Of a stretch of 10,611 nt of DNA, positions 1-7,017 are shown one piece after another. The first letter of the stretch is position 1; every line of letters begins with the position of its first letter. The notes under the pieces are model-generated. The model made no database searches. It saw nothing but the letters and a program-made list of their open reading frames with translations, and was not told where the DNA came from. A program made the position numbers and the translations under genes. Source of the DNA: Betaproteobacteria bacterium (GTDB taxonomy: Bacteria; Pseudomonadota; Gammaproteobacteria; Burkholderiales; Burkholderiaceae_C); the NCBI GenBank assembly GCA_009922295.1, contig RFWA01000056.1:1-10611 (forward strand). The letters are read 5' to 3'.

Positions 1-3000
1 ATGTTCCCGGTGGAGCAGCGCTACCGGCCGTTTGAAGAGGCGCGCGACTACGGCCTTAACGACGCCATCGCCGACGCGGTGGATGAACTCTGGCGCGATG
101 CCCACAACCAGGGGGATATCCTGGTGTTTTTGCCGGGTGAGCGCGAAATCCGCGAGGCCGCTGACCACCTGCGCCGGCACCTGAGCCACCAGCCGCTGCT
201 GCGCCAGGCCGAGGTGCTGCCGCTGTTTGCGCGCCTGAGCCAGGCCGAGCAGGACCGCATTTTTGACAGCCACGGCGGCCGGCGCATCGTGCTGGCCACC
301 AATGTGGCGGAGACCTCGCTCACCGTGCCCGGCATCCGCTACGTGATCGACGCCGGCACGGCGCGCATGAAGCGCTACAGTTTTAGAAGCAAGGTCGAGC
401 AATTGCTGGTGGAGCCGGTCAGCCAGTCGTCGGCCAATCAGCGGGCTGGCCGCTGTGGCCGGGTGGCCAACGGCATCTGCATCCGGCTGTACGACCAGAA
501 AGACTTTGACGGGCGGCCACGCTTTACCGACCCGGAGATTTTGCGCAGCTCGCTGGCCGGGGTGATTTTGCGCATGAAGGCGTTGCGGCTGGGCGTGGTG
601 GAGGACTTTCCGTTTCTGGAGCGCCCCTCAGGCCGCGCCATTGCCGACGGCTACCAATTATTGGCCGAGCTAGGCGCGGTGGACGATGCCAATGAACTCA
701 CGCCCACCGGCCAAGAGTTGGCCCGGCTGCCGCTGGACCCGCGCGTGGGACGCATGATTCTGGAGGCGCGCTCGCGCCAGGCACTCGACGAGGTGCTGGT
801 GATTGCCTCGGCCCTTAGCGTGCAAGATGTGCGCGACCGCCCCATGGAGCTGCAGGCCCAGGCCGATCAGGCGCACGCCAAGTTCGACGATGAGAAGAGT
901 GAATTCAGCGGCTACCTCAAACTGTGGAAGTGGCTGGACGACAGCCGTGGCGGCAAGCACCCGGGGGCCGTTGCCAACGAGCACAAGCTCAGTAACCGCC
1001 AGTACGAGCAACTGCTGCGGCAAAACTTTGTCAGCATGCGCCGGGTGCGCGAGTGGCGCGACATTTACAGCCAGTTGCACACGGTGGTGGCCGAACACAA
1101 GTGGCAACTCAATACCAGCCCAGCCAGTTACGAGCAGCTGCACCTGGCCATGCTGGCCGGCCTGCTGGGCAACATCGGCTTCAAAACCGAAGGAGAGGGC
1201 GCACAGGGCGAGTACCTGGGCGCCCGCGGCATCAAATTCTTTGCTCACCCCGGCGCGCATCTGGCCAAAAAACCGGGGCGCTGGCTGGTGGCGGCCGAGC
1301 TCGTGGAAACCACACGCCTGTTCGGGCGCAGTCTGGCCAACATCGAGCCGCAGTGGCTGGAGCAGGTGGGCGCCCATTTACTCAAGAAGCAACTGCTCGA
1401 CCCGCACTGGGAGAAAAAAGCCGGCGAAGTGGTGGCGCTGGAACGGGCCACGTTGTACGGCTTGGTGATCTACAGCGGGCGGCGCGTGAATTACAGCCGC
1501 ATTGACCTGGCCGGGGCACGCGAGATTTTTATCCGCCAGGCGCTGGTGGCGGGCGAGTGGGAGACGCCGCTGCCCTTTCTGGCCGCCAACCAGAAGCTGA
1601 TCCGGCAGGTGGAAGAGCTGGAGCACAAGGCGCGCCGGCAGGACGTGTTGGTGGACGAGGAGCTGATCTACGCCTTTTATGATCAGCAGTTGCCGGCTGA
1701 GGTCTGCAGCGGCCACAGTCTGGAGGGCTGGTACCGGCAAGAGGTCAAGAAGCAGCCGCAGTTGCTGCTGCTGACGCGCGAAGAGTTGATGCGCCACGAG
1801 GCCGCCGGCATCACCACCAGCACCTTCCCCAAAGCCCTGCGCTTGGGTGGCGTTGATTGTGCCGCCGCCTACCTGCACGAACCCGGTGATGCGCGCGACG
1901 GCCTGACCGTGACCGTACCACTGTTTGTGCTGAACCAGGTGAACGAGGAGCGCTGCGAGTGGCTGGTGCCCGGCATGTTGCGCGACAAGGTGCTGGCCCT
2001 GCTCAAAACCCTGCACCAGCGCCCGCGCTCGCGACTGGTCCCCTTGCCCGAGACAGCCAATCAGATGGCCGAGGCACTTAATGTGCCCGAGCTTTTTGGC
2101 CAGGGCTCGCTGACCGATGCGGTGCTCAAGCTCGCGCGCAAGGCCAGCGCGGTGGACATTGCGCGCAATGACTTCAAGCTCGACATGCTCAGCCCACACG
2201 CCTTCATGAATTTCCGGGTGGTTGATGAGCACGGCCGCTTGCTGGGCACCGGGCGCAACCTGGGTGCACTCAAGTCCGAACTCGGCGCCCAGGCGCGCGG
2301 CGCCTTCCAGGCGCTGGCCGCGCTGAAGGTAGCCAGCCAGCGGACCAGCCCGGAAAATTTGGAGCCAAAAGTGGCACCAGGTCACGCCAATATTGCCTCG
2401 GTAGCTATTAAAAAAGTAGCAAACCCAACGGTGCCGGATCTGGCCAGCCAGCGCTACACCAGCTGGACCTTTGGCGAATTGCCCGAGCTGCTGGAGATCC
2501 GAAAGGGCGCACAGACCCTGATCGGCTACCCGGCCCTGATCGATGCCGGTGATGCGGTGACGGTGGAGGTGTTTGACGAACCCGAGGCAGCCGCAGCACG
2601 CCACCGCGCCGGCCTGCGGCGGCTGTTTGCGCTGCAGATCAAGGATGCACTCAAGTATCTGGAGAAAAATATCCCTGAACTGCAGAAAATGGCGGCCGCC
2701 TTCATGCAACTGGGCAAGGCCGCAGACGGCTCGGGCGGCGGCACACTGGAGGAATTGCGCGAGCAAATTATTGCGGTGGCGCTGGATCGGGCTTTTCTGC
2801 TGGAGCCGCTGCCAACCCAAGAGGTCGATTTCAAACGTAGGCTTGACGAGGGCCGCGGCCGCCTCACCCTGATCGCGACCGAAGTCGCGCGGCTCACCGC
2901 GCTGATTCTGGCCGAGTACGCGGTGGCGGCGCGCAAGATCCGCGACAGCAAGCAGGCGGCCGAGGCCAGTGCCGATGCCGCGCAGCAATTGGCGCGCCTG

Positions 3001-3321
3001 CTACCCAAACGCTTCGTGGTGCAAACCCCCTGGGGCGCGCTGCAGCATGTGGTGCGCTACCTGAAGGCCATTACGCTGCGGCTGGACAAACTGCGTGCCG
3101 ACCCGGCGCGAGATACCGCCCGTCTGGCTGAGCTGCGGCCGTTGGAGCAGCGCTACTGGCGGCTATTGGCCGAACGCAAGGGCGTGACCGACGAGCGCAT
3201 GCTGGAGTTCCGCTGGCTGCTGGAGGAACTGCGCGTGAGCTTCTTCGCTCAGGAGCTGCGCACCCCTCAGCCGGTCAGCGTGAAACGGCTCGACAAGGCC
3301 TGGGCGCAGCTGGTCAGCTGA
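1..3321 (+). CDS. hrpA: ATP-dependent RNA helicase HrpA (DEAH-box), C-terminal part, start outside the window
   Basis: DEAH/DEAH-like superfamily 2 RNA helicase; in E. coli HrpA has been linked to mRNA processing and ribosome rescue. The visible 1106 residues begin inside the gene: E. coli HrpA is about 1300 aa, and the first helicase domain (Walker A, DEAH box) is missing here, so the ATG at base 1 is an internal Met and not the start. Seen in order: helicase motif IV region (DILVFLPGEREI, about residues 39-50), motif V (TNVAETSLTVPG, 100-111), arginine-finger motif VI (QRAGRCGR, 147-154), the winged-helix/HA2 region (LPLDPRVGRMIL, 243-254), an OB-like region, and a long HrpA-specific C-terminal domain (DUF3418 type) ending in a FRWLLEELRVSFFAQEL block shared with E. 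coli HrpA. Residues 782-818 are an unusual in-frame insertion derived from a DNA repeat (separate entry). It stops at TGA 3319-3321, convergent with the aminotransferase gene 21 bp away. Identity is certain; only the N-terminus is unknown. Confidence 0.96.
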   Translation: MFPVEQRYRPFEEARDYGLNDAIADAVDELWRDAHNQGDILVFLPGEREIREAADHLRRHLSHQPLLRQAEVLPLFARLSQAEQDRIFDSHGGRRIVLATNVAETSLTVPGIRYVIDAGTARMKRYSFRSKVEQLLVEPVSQSSANQRAGRCGRVANGICIRLYDQKDFDGRPRFTDPEILRSSLAGVILRMKALRLGVVEDFPFLERPSGRAIADGYQLLAELGAVDDANELTPTGQELARLPLDPRVGRMILEARSRQALDEVLVIASALSVQDVRDRPMELQAQADQAHAKFDDEKSEFSGYLKLWKWLDDSRGGKHPGAVANEHKLSNRQYEQLLRQNFVSMRRVREWRDIYSQLHTVVAEHKWQLNTSPASYEQLHLAMLAGLLGNIGFKTEGEGAQGEYLGARGIKFFAHPGAHLAKKPGRWLVAAELVETTRLFGRSLANIEPQWLEQVGAHLLKKQLLDPHWEKKAGEVVALERATLYGLVIYSGRRVNYSRIDLAGAREIFIRQALVAGEWETPLPFLAANQKLIRQVEELEHKARRQDVLVDEELIYAFYDQQLPAEVCSGHSLEGWYRQEVKKQPQLLLLTREELMRHEAAGITTSTFPKALRLGGVDCAAAYLHEPGDARDGLTVTVPLFVLNQVNEERCEWLVPGMLRDKVLALLKTLHQRPRSRLVPLPETANQMAEALNVPELFGQGSLTDAVLKLARKASAVDIARNDFKLDMLSPHAFMNFRVVDEHGRLLGTGRNLGALKSELGAQARGAFQALAALKVASQRTSPENLEPKVAPGHANIASVAIKKVANPTVPDLASQRYTSWTFGELPELLEIRKGAQTLIGYPALIDAGDAVTVEVFDEPEAAAARHRAGLRRLFALQIKDALKYLEKNIPELQKMAAAFMQLGKAADGSGGGTLEELREQIIAVALDRAFLLEPLPTQEVDFKRRLDEGRGRLTLIATEVARLTALILAEYAVAARKIRDSKQAAEASADAAQQLARLLPKRFVVQTPWGALQHVVRYLKAITLRLDKLRADPARDTARLAELRPLEQRYWRLLAERKGVTDERMLEFRWLLEELRVSFFAQELRTPQPVSVKRLDKAWAQLVS
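2332..2453 (+). repeat. Short intergenic-type repeat inserted in frame within hrpA, flanked by an 11-bp direct repeat
   Basis: Seen: GCCAGCCAGCG occurs at 2332-2342 and again at 2443-2453, exactly 111 nt (37 codons) apart; the bases next to each copy differ. Between them the composition shifts to AT-rich, with AAAATTTGGAGCCAAAAG starting near 2354 and GTAGCTATTAAAAAAGTAGC at 2401-2420. This pattern (an AAATTTGGAGCCAAAA-like end and a GCTATYAAAAAAGTAGC end) is one I recall as a very common dispersed intergenic repeat in Comamonadaceae genomes; that is recollection, not a search result. The protein shows ASQR at residues 778-781 and again at 815-818. Deleting one copy plus the insert joins KVASQR directly to YTSWTFGELPE, which resembles the E. 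coli HrpA sequence around HTWSFGELPE. Imperfect inverted ends are also visible (CCAGCCCGG at 2345-2353, CCGGATCTGG at 2434-2443). The inference is insertion of a non-autonomous repeat with target duplication, tolerated because 111 is a multiple of three. Confidence 0.7.
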
Positions 3322-3342
3322 GGCCGAAACGCCTACCGAGGA

Positions 3343-4500
3343 CTACAAGCGCGCCAGTCGCCCCAGCGCTGCGTTAAGAGTCTCGTCTTTTTTGGCAAAG
3401 CAAAAACGTACCACGCGCTGGTCAAAGCTGTCGCCGTAAAAGGCCGACAGCGGGATGGCGGCGACGCCGACTTCGCGCGTGAGCCATTGGCAGAACTCGG
3501 CTTCGCTCAGGTCGCTGACATCGGAGATGTCCACACACTGAAAATACGTGCCTTCACCGGGCAGCAGCTTGAAGCGGGTATGGGCCAGGCCGGCGCGAAA
3601 CAGGTCGCGCTTGCGCTGATAAAAGGCTGGCAGCCCCAAATAGGGCTCTGGATCAGCCATGTAGGCAGCCAGCCCATGCTGCACCGGGGTGTTGACGGTG
3701 AACACATTGAACTGATGCACCTTGCGGAACTCGGCGCTCAGGGACGCTGGCGCGGCCACATAGCCCACTTTCCAGCCTGTCACGTGGTAGGTTTTGCCAA
3801 AGCTGGACACGATGAAGGCCCGTGCGGCCAAGCCTGGGTAGCGCGCCGCGCTTTCGTGCGGCACGCCGTCAAACACCATGTGCTCGTACACCTCGTCGCT
3901 GATCAGCAGGATGTTGGTCGGTGCCAGCAAGTCTTGCAGGCGCAGCATTTCCTGCGCAGTCCAGACCATGCCGCTGGGGTTGTGCGGCGAGTTGATCAGG
4001 ATGGCGCGCGTTTTGGGGGTGATGGCGGCGGCGATTTTGTCGAAATCAGGCCTGAAGCTGCCCGGTTTCAGAGGCACCGGCACCGTCACTCCACCCGCTA
4101 GTTCGATGTTTGGGATGTAGCTGTCGTAACAGGGCTCAAGCACGATCACCTCATCGCCCGGGTGCACCACCGCCAGAATGGCGGTGATGATGGCCTGCGT
4201 GGCGCCGGCCGTGATGGTGATTTCGGTGGCGGGGTCATAGTGGCGGCCATACACGGCTTGCACCTTGGCCGCCACGGCCTCGCGAAGGGCTGGCACACCG
4301 GTCATGGGAGGGTACTGGTTCAGGCCCTGGGTCATGGCCGAGGTCACGCCCTCCACCAAGCGGGGGTCGCAATTGAAATCAGGGAAACCCTGGCCGAGGT
4401 TGACCGCCTTGTGCTCGGTGGCCAGCGCCGACATCACGGTAAAAATGGTGGTGCCGACCTTGGGCAGCTTGGTGTGCAGGGTGGGGGTGGACGTCATCAT
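3343..4500 (-). CDS. ybdL: PLP-dependent aminotransferase, YbdL-like (methionine aminotransferase family)
   Basis: A fold-type I, class I/II aminotransferase of 385 aa, very like E. coli YbdL (about 386 aa), which transaminates methionine and some aromatic amino acids. Expected cytosolic. Seen: the N-terminal SKLPxxGTTIF-like block (KLPKVGTTIF, residues 11-20), NLGQGFPDF (34-42), NQYPPMTG (61-68), the cofactor Asn in NSPHNPSG (N174), Asp and Tyr in SDEVYEH (D202, Y205), the Schiff-base Lys in SSFGKTYHVTGWKVGY (K236), and the carboxylate-binding Arg in VVRFCFAKK (R365). All key residues are present. The start is at one of two adjacent ATG codons (4500 or 4497), with no strong Shine-Dalgarno. 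It begins 6 nt after the cysB stop, so it is probably translated from a cysB transcript. The pairing with cysB fits a role in methionine or keto-methylthiobutyrate handling, but that is inference; kynurenine or glutamine transaminase activity also occurs in relatives. Confidence 0.9.
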   Translation of the reverse strand: MMTSTPTLHTKLPKVGTTIFTVMSALATEHKAVNLGQGFPDFNCDPRLVEGVTSAMTQGLNQYPPMTGVPALREAVAAKVQAVYGRHYDPATEITITAGATQAIITAILAVVHPGDEVIVLEPCYDSYIPNIELAGGVTVPVPLKPGSFRPDFDKIAAAITPKTRAILINSPHNPSGMVWTAQEMLRLQDLLAPTNILLISDEVYEHMVFDGVPHESAARYPGLAARAFIVSSFGKTYHVTGWKVGYVAAPASLSAEFRKVHQFNVFTVNTPVQHGLAAYMADPEPYLGLPAFYQRKRDLFRAGLAHTRFKLLPGEGTYFQCVDISDVSDLSEAEFCQWLTREVGVAAIPLSAFYGDSFDQRVVRFCFAKKDETLNAALGRLARL

Positions 4501-4506
4501 GGTGGG

Positions 4507-5460
4507 TTAGAGCTCGTAATCGTTGACATGGCCGGTCATGGCGCGGGCGACCAGATCGCGGCCGAGGCGGGGGCTGAGCAGTTCGGCAAACTTGTAGACG
4601 AAATTGCGCAGGTAGGCGCCGCGCTTGAACGCGACCCGGGTCACATTCTGCCCGAACAGGTGGCCGGCCGGTCGCACCATCAGGTCGCTTTTGGCGCCAT
4701 CGGCCACCACATCACGCACCGCCATTTCAGCGGCAATGCCCACACCCAACCCCAACCTGACGTAGGTCTTGATCACGTCTGAGTCAATGGCTTCAAGCGC
4801 AACACGGGGTGAGAGCTTGCGCGTGGCAAAGGCCTGATCGATGCGGGTGCGCCCGGTGTAGGCAGGGTGGTAAGTGATGAGTGGTTCTTGGGCGATGTCT
4901 TCGAGTGTCAGATGTTCTTTTTGCCCAAGCGGGTGGCCCATCGGCAGCACCAGCACATGCTGCCACTCGTAGCAAGGCAGGGTAACCAGTTCGGCGTAGG
5001 TGGCCAGGGACTCAGTGGCAATGCCAATCTCGGCCACCTCGTCCATCAGCATGCGTGCCACCTGCTCGGGTGAGCCCTGGTGCAAGCTGACATTGACCTT
5101 GGGGTAGGCCTCACGCAATCGTGCTACCGGCTCGGGCAGCACATAGCGGGCCTGGGTGTGCGTGGTGGCGATCGACAGGGTGCCGCTGTCTTCAGCGCTG
5201 TATTGTTCTCCAATTCGCTTAAGGTTTCCGACCTCACGCAGGATTAACTCGATGCTCTTGAGCACATGTTGGCCAGGCTCGGTGATGCGTTTGAGTCTTT
5301 TACCATGGCGGGCAAAAATTTCAATGCCGAGTTCCTCTTCCAGCTCGATGATGGCTTTGGACACGCCCGGCTGCGAAGTGTGCAGGGACTTGGCCGCCTC
5401 AGTGAGGTTCAGGTTCCTGCGGACGGCTTCTTGAACAAATCGAAATTGGTGAAGGTTCAT
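4507..5460 (-). CDS. cysB: LysR-family sulfur regulator CysB
   Basis: A LysR-type regulator of 317 aa close to enterobacterial CysB (324 aa), the activator of sulfate uptake and cysteine biosynthesis genes that responds to N-acetylserine and sulfide. Seen: an N-terminal winged helix-turn-helix (NLNLTEAAKSLHTSQPGVSK, about residues 16-35), a linker helix, and a periplasmic-binding-like effector domain. The effector-site residues known for CysB fall at the same numbers: T100, T102 and Q103 in IATTHTQARY, T149 in IATE, W166, and T202/G203 in YTGR. DVIKTYVRLGLGVGIAAEMAV (about 228-248) is also typical. The ATG at 5460 gives the family N-terminus MNLHQFRF; an in-frame TTG at 5472 would only add four residues. 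No recognisable Shine-Dalgarno precedes the ATG; instead an AT-rich inverted repeat ends 3 nt before it (separate entry). It lies 43 bp after cbiX and 6 bp before the aminotransferase. CysB versus its close paralog Cbl cannot be fully separated by eye. Confidence 0.93.
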   Translation of the reverse strand: MNLHQFRFVQEAVRRNLNLTEAAKSLHTSQPGVSKAIIELEEELGIEIFARHGKRLKRITEPGQHVLKSIELILREVGNLKRIGEQYSAEDSGTLSIATTHTQARYVLPEPVARLREAYPKVNVSLHQGSPEQVARMLMDEVAEIGIATESLATYAELVTLPCYEWQHVLVLPMGHPLGQKEHLTLEDIAQEPLITYHPAYTGRTRIDQAFATRKLSPRVALEAIDSDVIKTYVRLGLGVGIAAEMAVRDVVADGAKSDLMVRPAGHLFGQNVTRVAFKRGAYLRNFVYKFAELLSPRLGRDLVARAMTGHVNDYEL

Positions 5461-5463
5461 ATC

Positions 5464-5487
5464 AAATATCAACTAAGAATGATATTT
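5464..5487. promoter_or_regulatory. AT-rich 8-8-8 inverted repeat upstream of cysB (possible operator)
   Basis: AAATATCA (5464-5471) and TGATATTT (5480-5487) are perfect reverse complements separated by an 8-nt spacer. The element fills most of the 43-bp gap between cbiX and cysB and ends 3 nt before the cysB ATG, so a protein bound there would cover the ribosome-binding region. LysR regulators often repress their own gene, and CysB does so in enterobacteria, so an autoregulatory site is plausible. The even-length symmetry does not match the canonical T-N11-A LysR box, which lowers confidence. A possible -10 (CATAAT on the minus strand, about 5488-5493) lies just upstream, without a convincing -35. 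Confidence 0.4.
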
Positions 5488-5503
5488 ATTATGCTGCAGA
5501 CAT

Positions 5504-5896
5504 CTATTCCCTTGAGGAAAGTGCGATCTTTGCCATCAATTCGATCATCGCCGGGTCTTCGCCAATGGCTGGACGCAGTGTCAGGTGCATGCGCGGGTGC
5601 TGCGCTTGCAAGGCTTGTATCAACAGCGGCAAGTCTTCCCGGGCATGTTTGCCAACGCCCAGGAACATCGGCACCACAGTGATGGCCTGGACACCCAAGG
5701 CCAGCAGTTCGTGAACCACGGTATGAAGGTCTGGCGCGCAAAGCTCCAGATAAGCGCAGCGCACTGACACTTGTGGCGCGGTGTTCACCATGCGCAGCGC
5801 CACCGCCTCAATGGGCTGGCGCCAAAGCGGGTCCCGTGACCCATGGGCGAAGAGGACGACGGCGCGCTGGGGCGATGATGGTGGCGTGGCGTTCAT
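5504..5896 (-). CDS. cbiX: Small CbiX/SirB-type sirohydrochlorin chelatase
   Basis: A single-domain class II chelatase of 130 aa, the usual size of short CbiX proteins. This family inserts Co2+ or Fe2+ into sirohydrochlorin on the route to cobalamin or siroheme. Seen: a beta strand followed by LFAHGSRDPLW with metal-binding His18, the CAYLEL segment (residues 47-52) with the conserved Glu, and VVPMFLGVGKHAREDLP (74-90) with the second metal-binding His84. There is no signal peptide and no His-rich tail. The ATG at 5896 is 14 nt after the lptG stop, with a poor Shine-Dalgarno, so co-transcription with lptG is likely. cysB follows after 43 bp. No other cobalamin genes are in view, and the sulfur regulator next door makes siroheme for sulfite reductase the more likely product. 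Metal choice cannot be read from the sequence. Confidence 0.88.
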   Translation of the reverse strand: MNATPPSSPQRAVVLFAHGSRDPLWRQPIEAVALRMVNTAPQVSVRCAYLELCAPDLHTVVHELLALGVQAITVVPMFLGVGKHAREDLPLLIQALQAQHPRMHLTLRPAIGEDPAMIELMAKIALSSRE

Positions 5897-5910
5897 ATCG
5901 GGCTACTTGT

Positions 5911-7017
5911 TCAGCGTCGAAACACCAGCCAACCGAAAGCCGCCAGCGACAAAGCAGAGTAAATCAGGCCGGGCAGGGCAGCGCTAAGCCAGGGTTGCCA
6001 GTTCTGCAAATTACCCATGTGTCCAAAAAGATTATTCAACAGGAAGAAGCTGATTCCAGCCATGACCCCGCCAAACACATAAGCCGAGATGCCGCCACTG
6101 CGAAAATGCAGGTAGGCAAAGGGCAAGGCCAGCACCACCATCACCAGGCAGCTCAAAGGGTAAAAAACTTTACGCCAAAACTCGATTTCATAGCGCTGGG
6201 CAGACTGCTGGTTGGCCTCCAGATGCTGGATGTATTGGAACAAATCGACTGTGCTCATGCGCTCAGGTTTGAGGAGTGCCGCCGACATCATCTGGGCGCT
6301 GATCTGGTTCGGCCAGACAAAGCGCTCCATTTTCAGCAGCTGAATCTGGGCGTTCGGCTGGTCCCTCGCTGGGAATACGCTACGAACCACACCACTCAGG
6401 CTCCAGGCATTGTCGGCATTTATCGTCGCTTGTTCAGCCTGCGTCATGGACATCAAGAAGCCCTGGTGGTCAAACTCAAACATGCGCACCCCATGCAGAC
6501 TGCCATCGGATTCGAGAGCACGGACGTTGACCGAGTACTGGGAATGCGGCTGGCGCTCCTTCAACCAGGCGCCGGTTTGTCCGGTCGTGATTCGCCCTTG
6601 GTAACGAGCCTTCAAAAGTTGCGCGGTGCGGTCTGCCATAGGTGCCAGGTAGTCGCCAATCGCAACGGTCAAAACTACAAACACCAGTCCAAGCTGCAAC
6701 AGCGTGCGAAGGGCCCGCCAGGGCCCAAGGCCGCTTGTACGCAGGATGGTGTACTCTGAACTTCTGGCAAAACGCGCCATGACAAAGATGGTGCCAATCA
6801 ACACGGCAATAGGCAGCAGTTCGTACAAGTGTGTGGGTACCATGAGTACAACATAGGTGAGCGCGTGAACCGGCTGGTAGGTGGTGATAGTGGTTTGCCC
6901 GACCGATTGCAGCTCTTCGACAAAATCGAAAAAGAAGAACAGGCTGACAAAGCCAAGGGTGACAAAGCCAACTGCCCACAGCACCTCGAGAAAAATAAGC
7001 CGGCGGATGGTCTTCAC
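5911..7017 (-). CDS. lptG: LPS export ABC transporter permease LptG
   Basis: Inner-membrane subunit of LptB2FG, which with LptC, LptA and LptDE moves lipopolysaccharide from the inner membrane to the cell surface. The protein is 368 aa (E. coli 360). It shows the YjgP/YjgQ family layout: three N-terminal membrane segments (about residues 12-30, 53-79, 100-122), a periplasmic beta-jellyroll of about 160 residues, and three C-terminal segments (about 285-305, 310-331, 344-365). The cytoplasmic ARFARSSEYTILRTSGLG (81-98) is the coupling-helix region that contacts LptB. The start is the GTG at 7017-7015, whose last two bases are part of the lptF TGA (GTGA, 4-nt overlap), with GAAAG about 8 nt upstream. 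A longer in-frame reading from 7098 would add 27 residues without family character and overlap lptF, so I rejected it. LptG rather than LptF is called from sequence resemblance and its second position in the pair. Confidence 0.93.
   Translation of the reverse strand: MKTIRRLIFLEVLWAVGFVTLGFVSLFFFFDFVEELQSVGQTTITTYQPVHALTYVVLMVPTHLYELLPIAVLIGTIFVMARFARSSEYTILRTSGLGPWRALRTLLQLGLVFVVLTVAIGDYLAPMADRTAQLLKARYQGRITTGQTGAWLKERQPHSQYSVNVRALESDGSLHGVRMFEFDHQGFLMSMTQAEQATINADNAWSLSGVVRSVFPARDQPNAQIQLLKMERFVWPNQISAQMMSAALLKPERMSTVDLFQYIQHLEANQQSAQRYEIEFWRKVFYPLSCLVMVVLALPFAYLHFRSGGISAYVFGGVMAGISFFLLNNLFGHMGNLQNWQPWLSAALPGLIYSALSLAAFGWLVFRR

Noticed and set aside
1..3. ATG at the first base as the hrpA start
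   Set aside because: The protein from here lacks Walker A and the DEAH box and matches HrpA from an internal position, so this is an internal codon at the window edge.
670..1377. 235-codon minus-strand frame inside hrpA
   Set aside because: Antisense shadow of the helicase core; no domain or ribosome-binding site.
1378..2988. 536-codon open frame on the minus strand inside hrpA
   Set aside because: Long antisense frames are expected opposite GC-rich genes. Its product is low-complexity (Leu/Gln/His-rich), resembles no family I know, and hrpA on the other strand is unmistakable.
3321..3334. AGGC-CGAAAC-GCCT as a terminator between the convergent genes hrpA and ybdL
   Set aside because: Only a 4-bp stem with no T run on either strand; not enough for a rho-independent terminator.
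5773..6759. 328-codon plus-strand frame across cbiX and lptG
   Set aside because: Antisense to two well-supported genes; its product lacks recognisable domains and is basic and compositionally biased.
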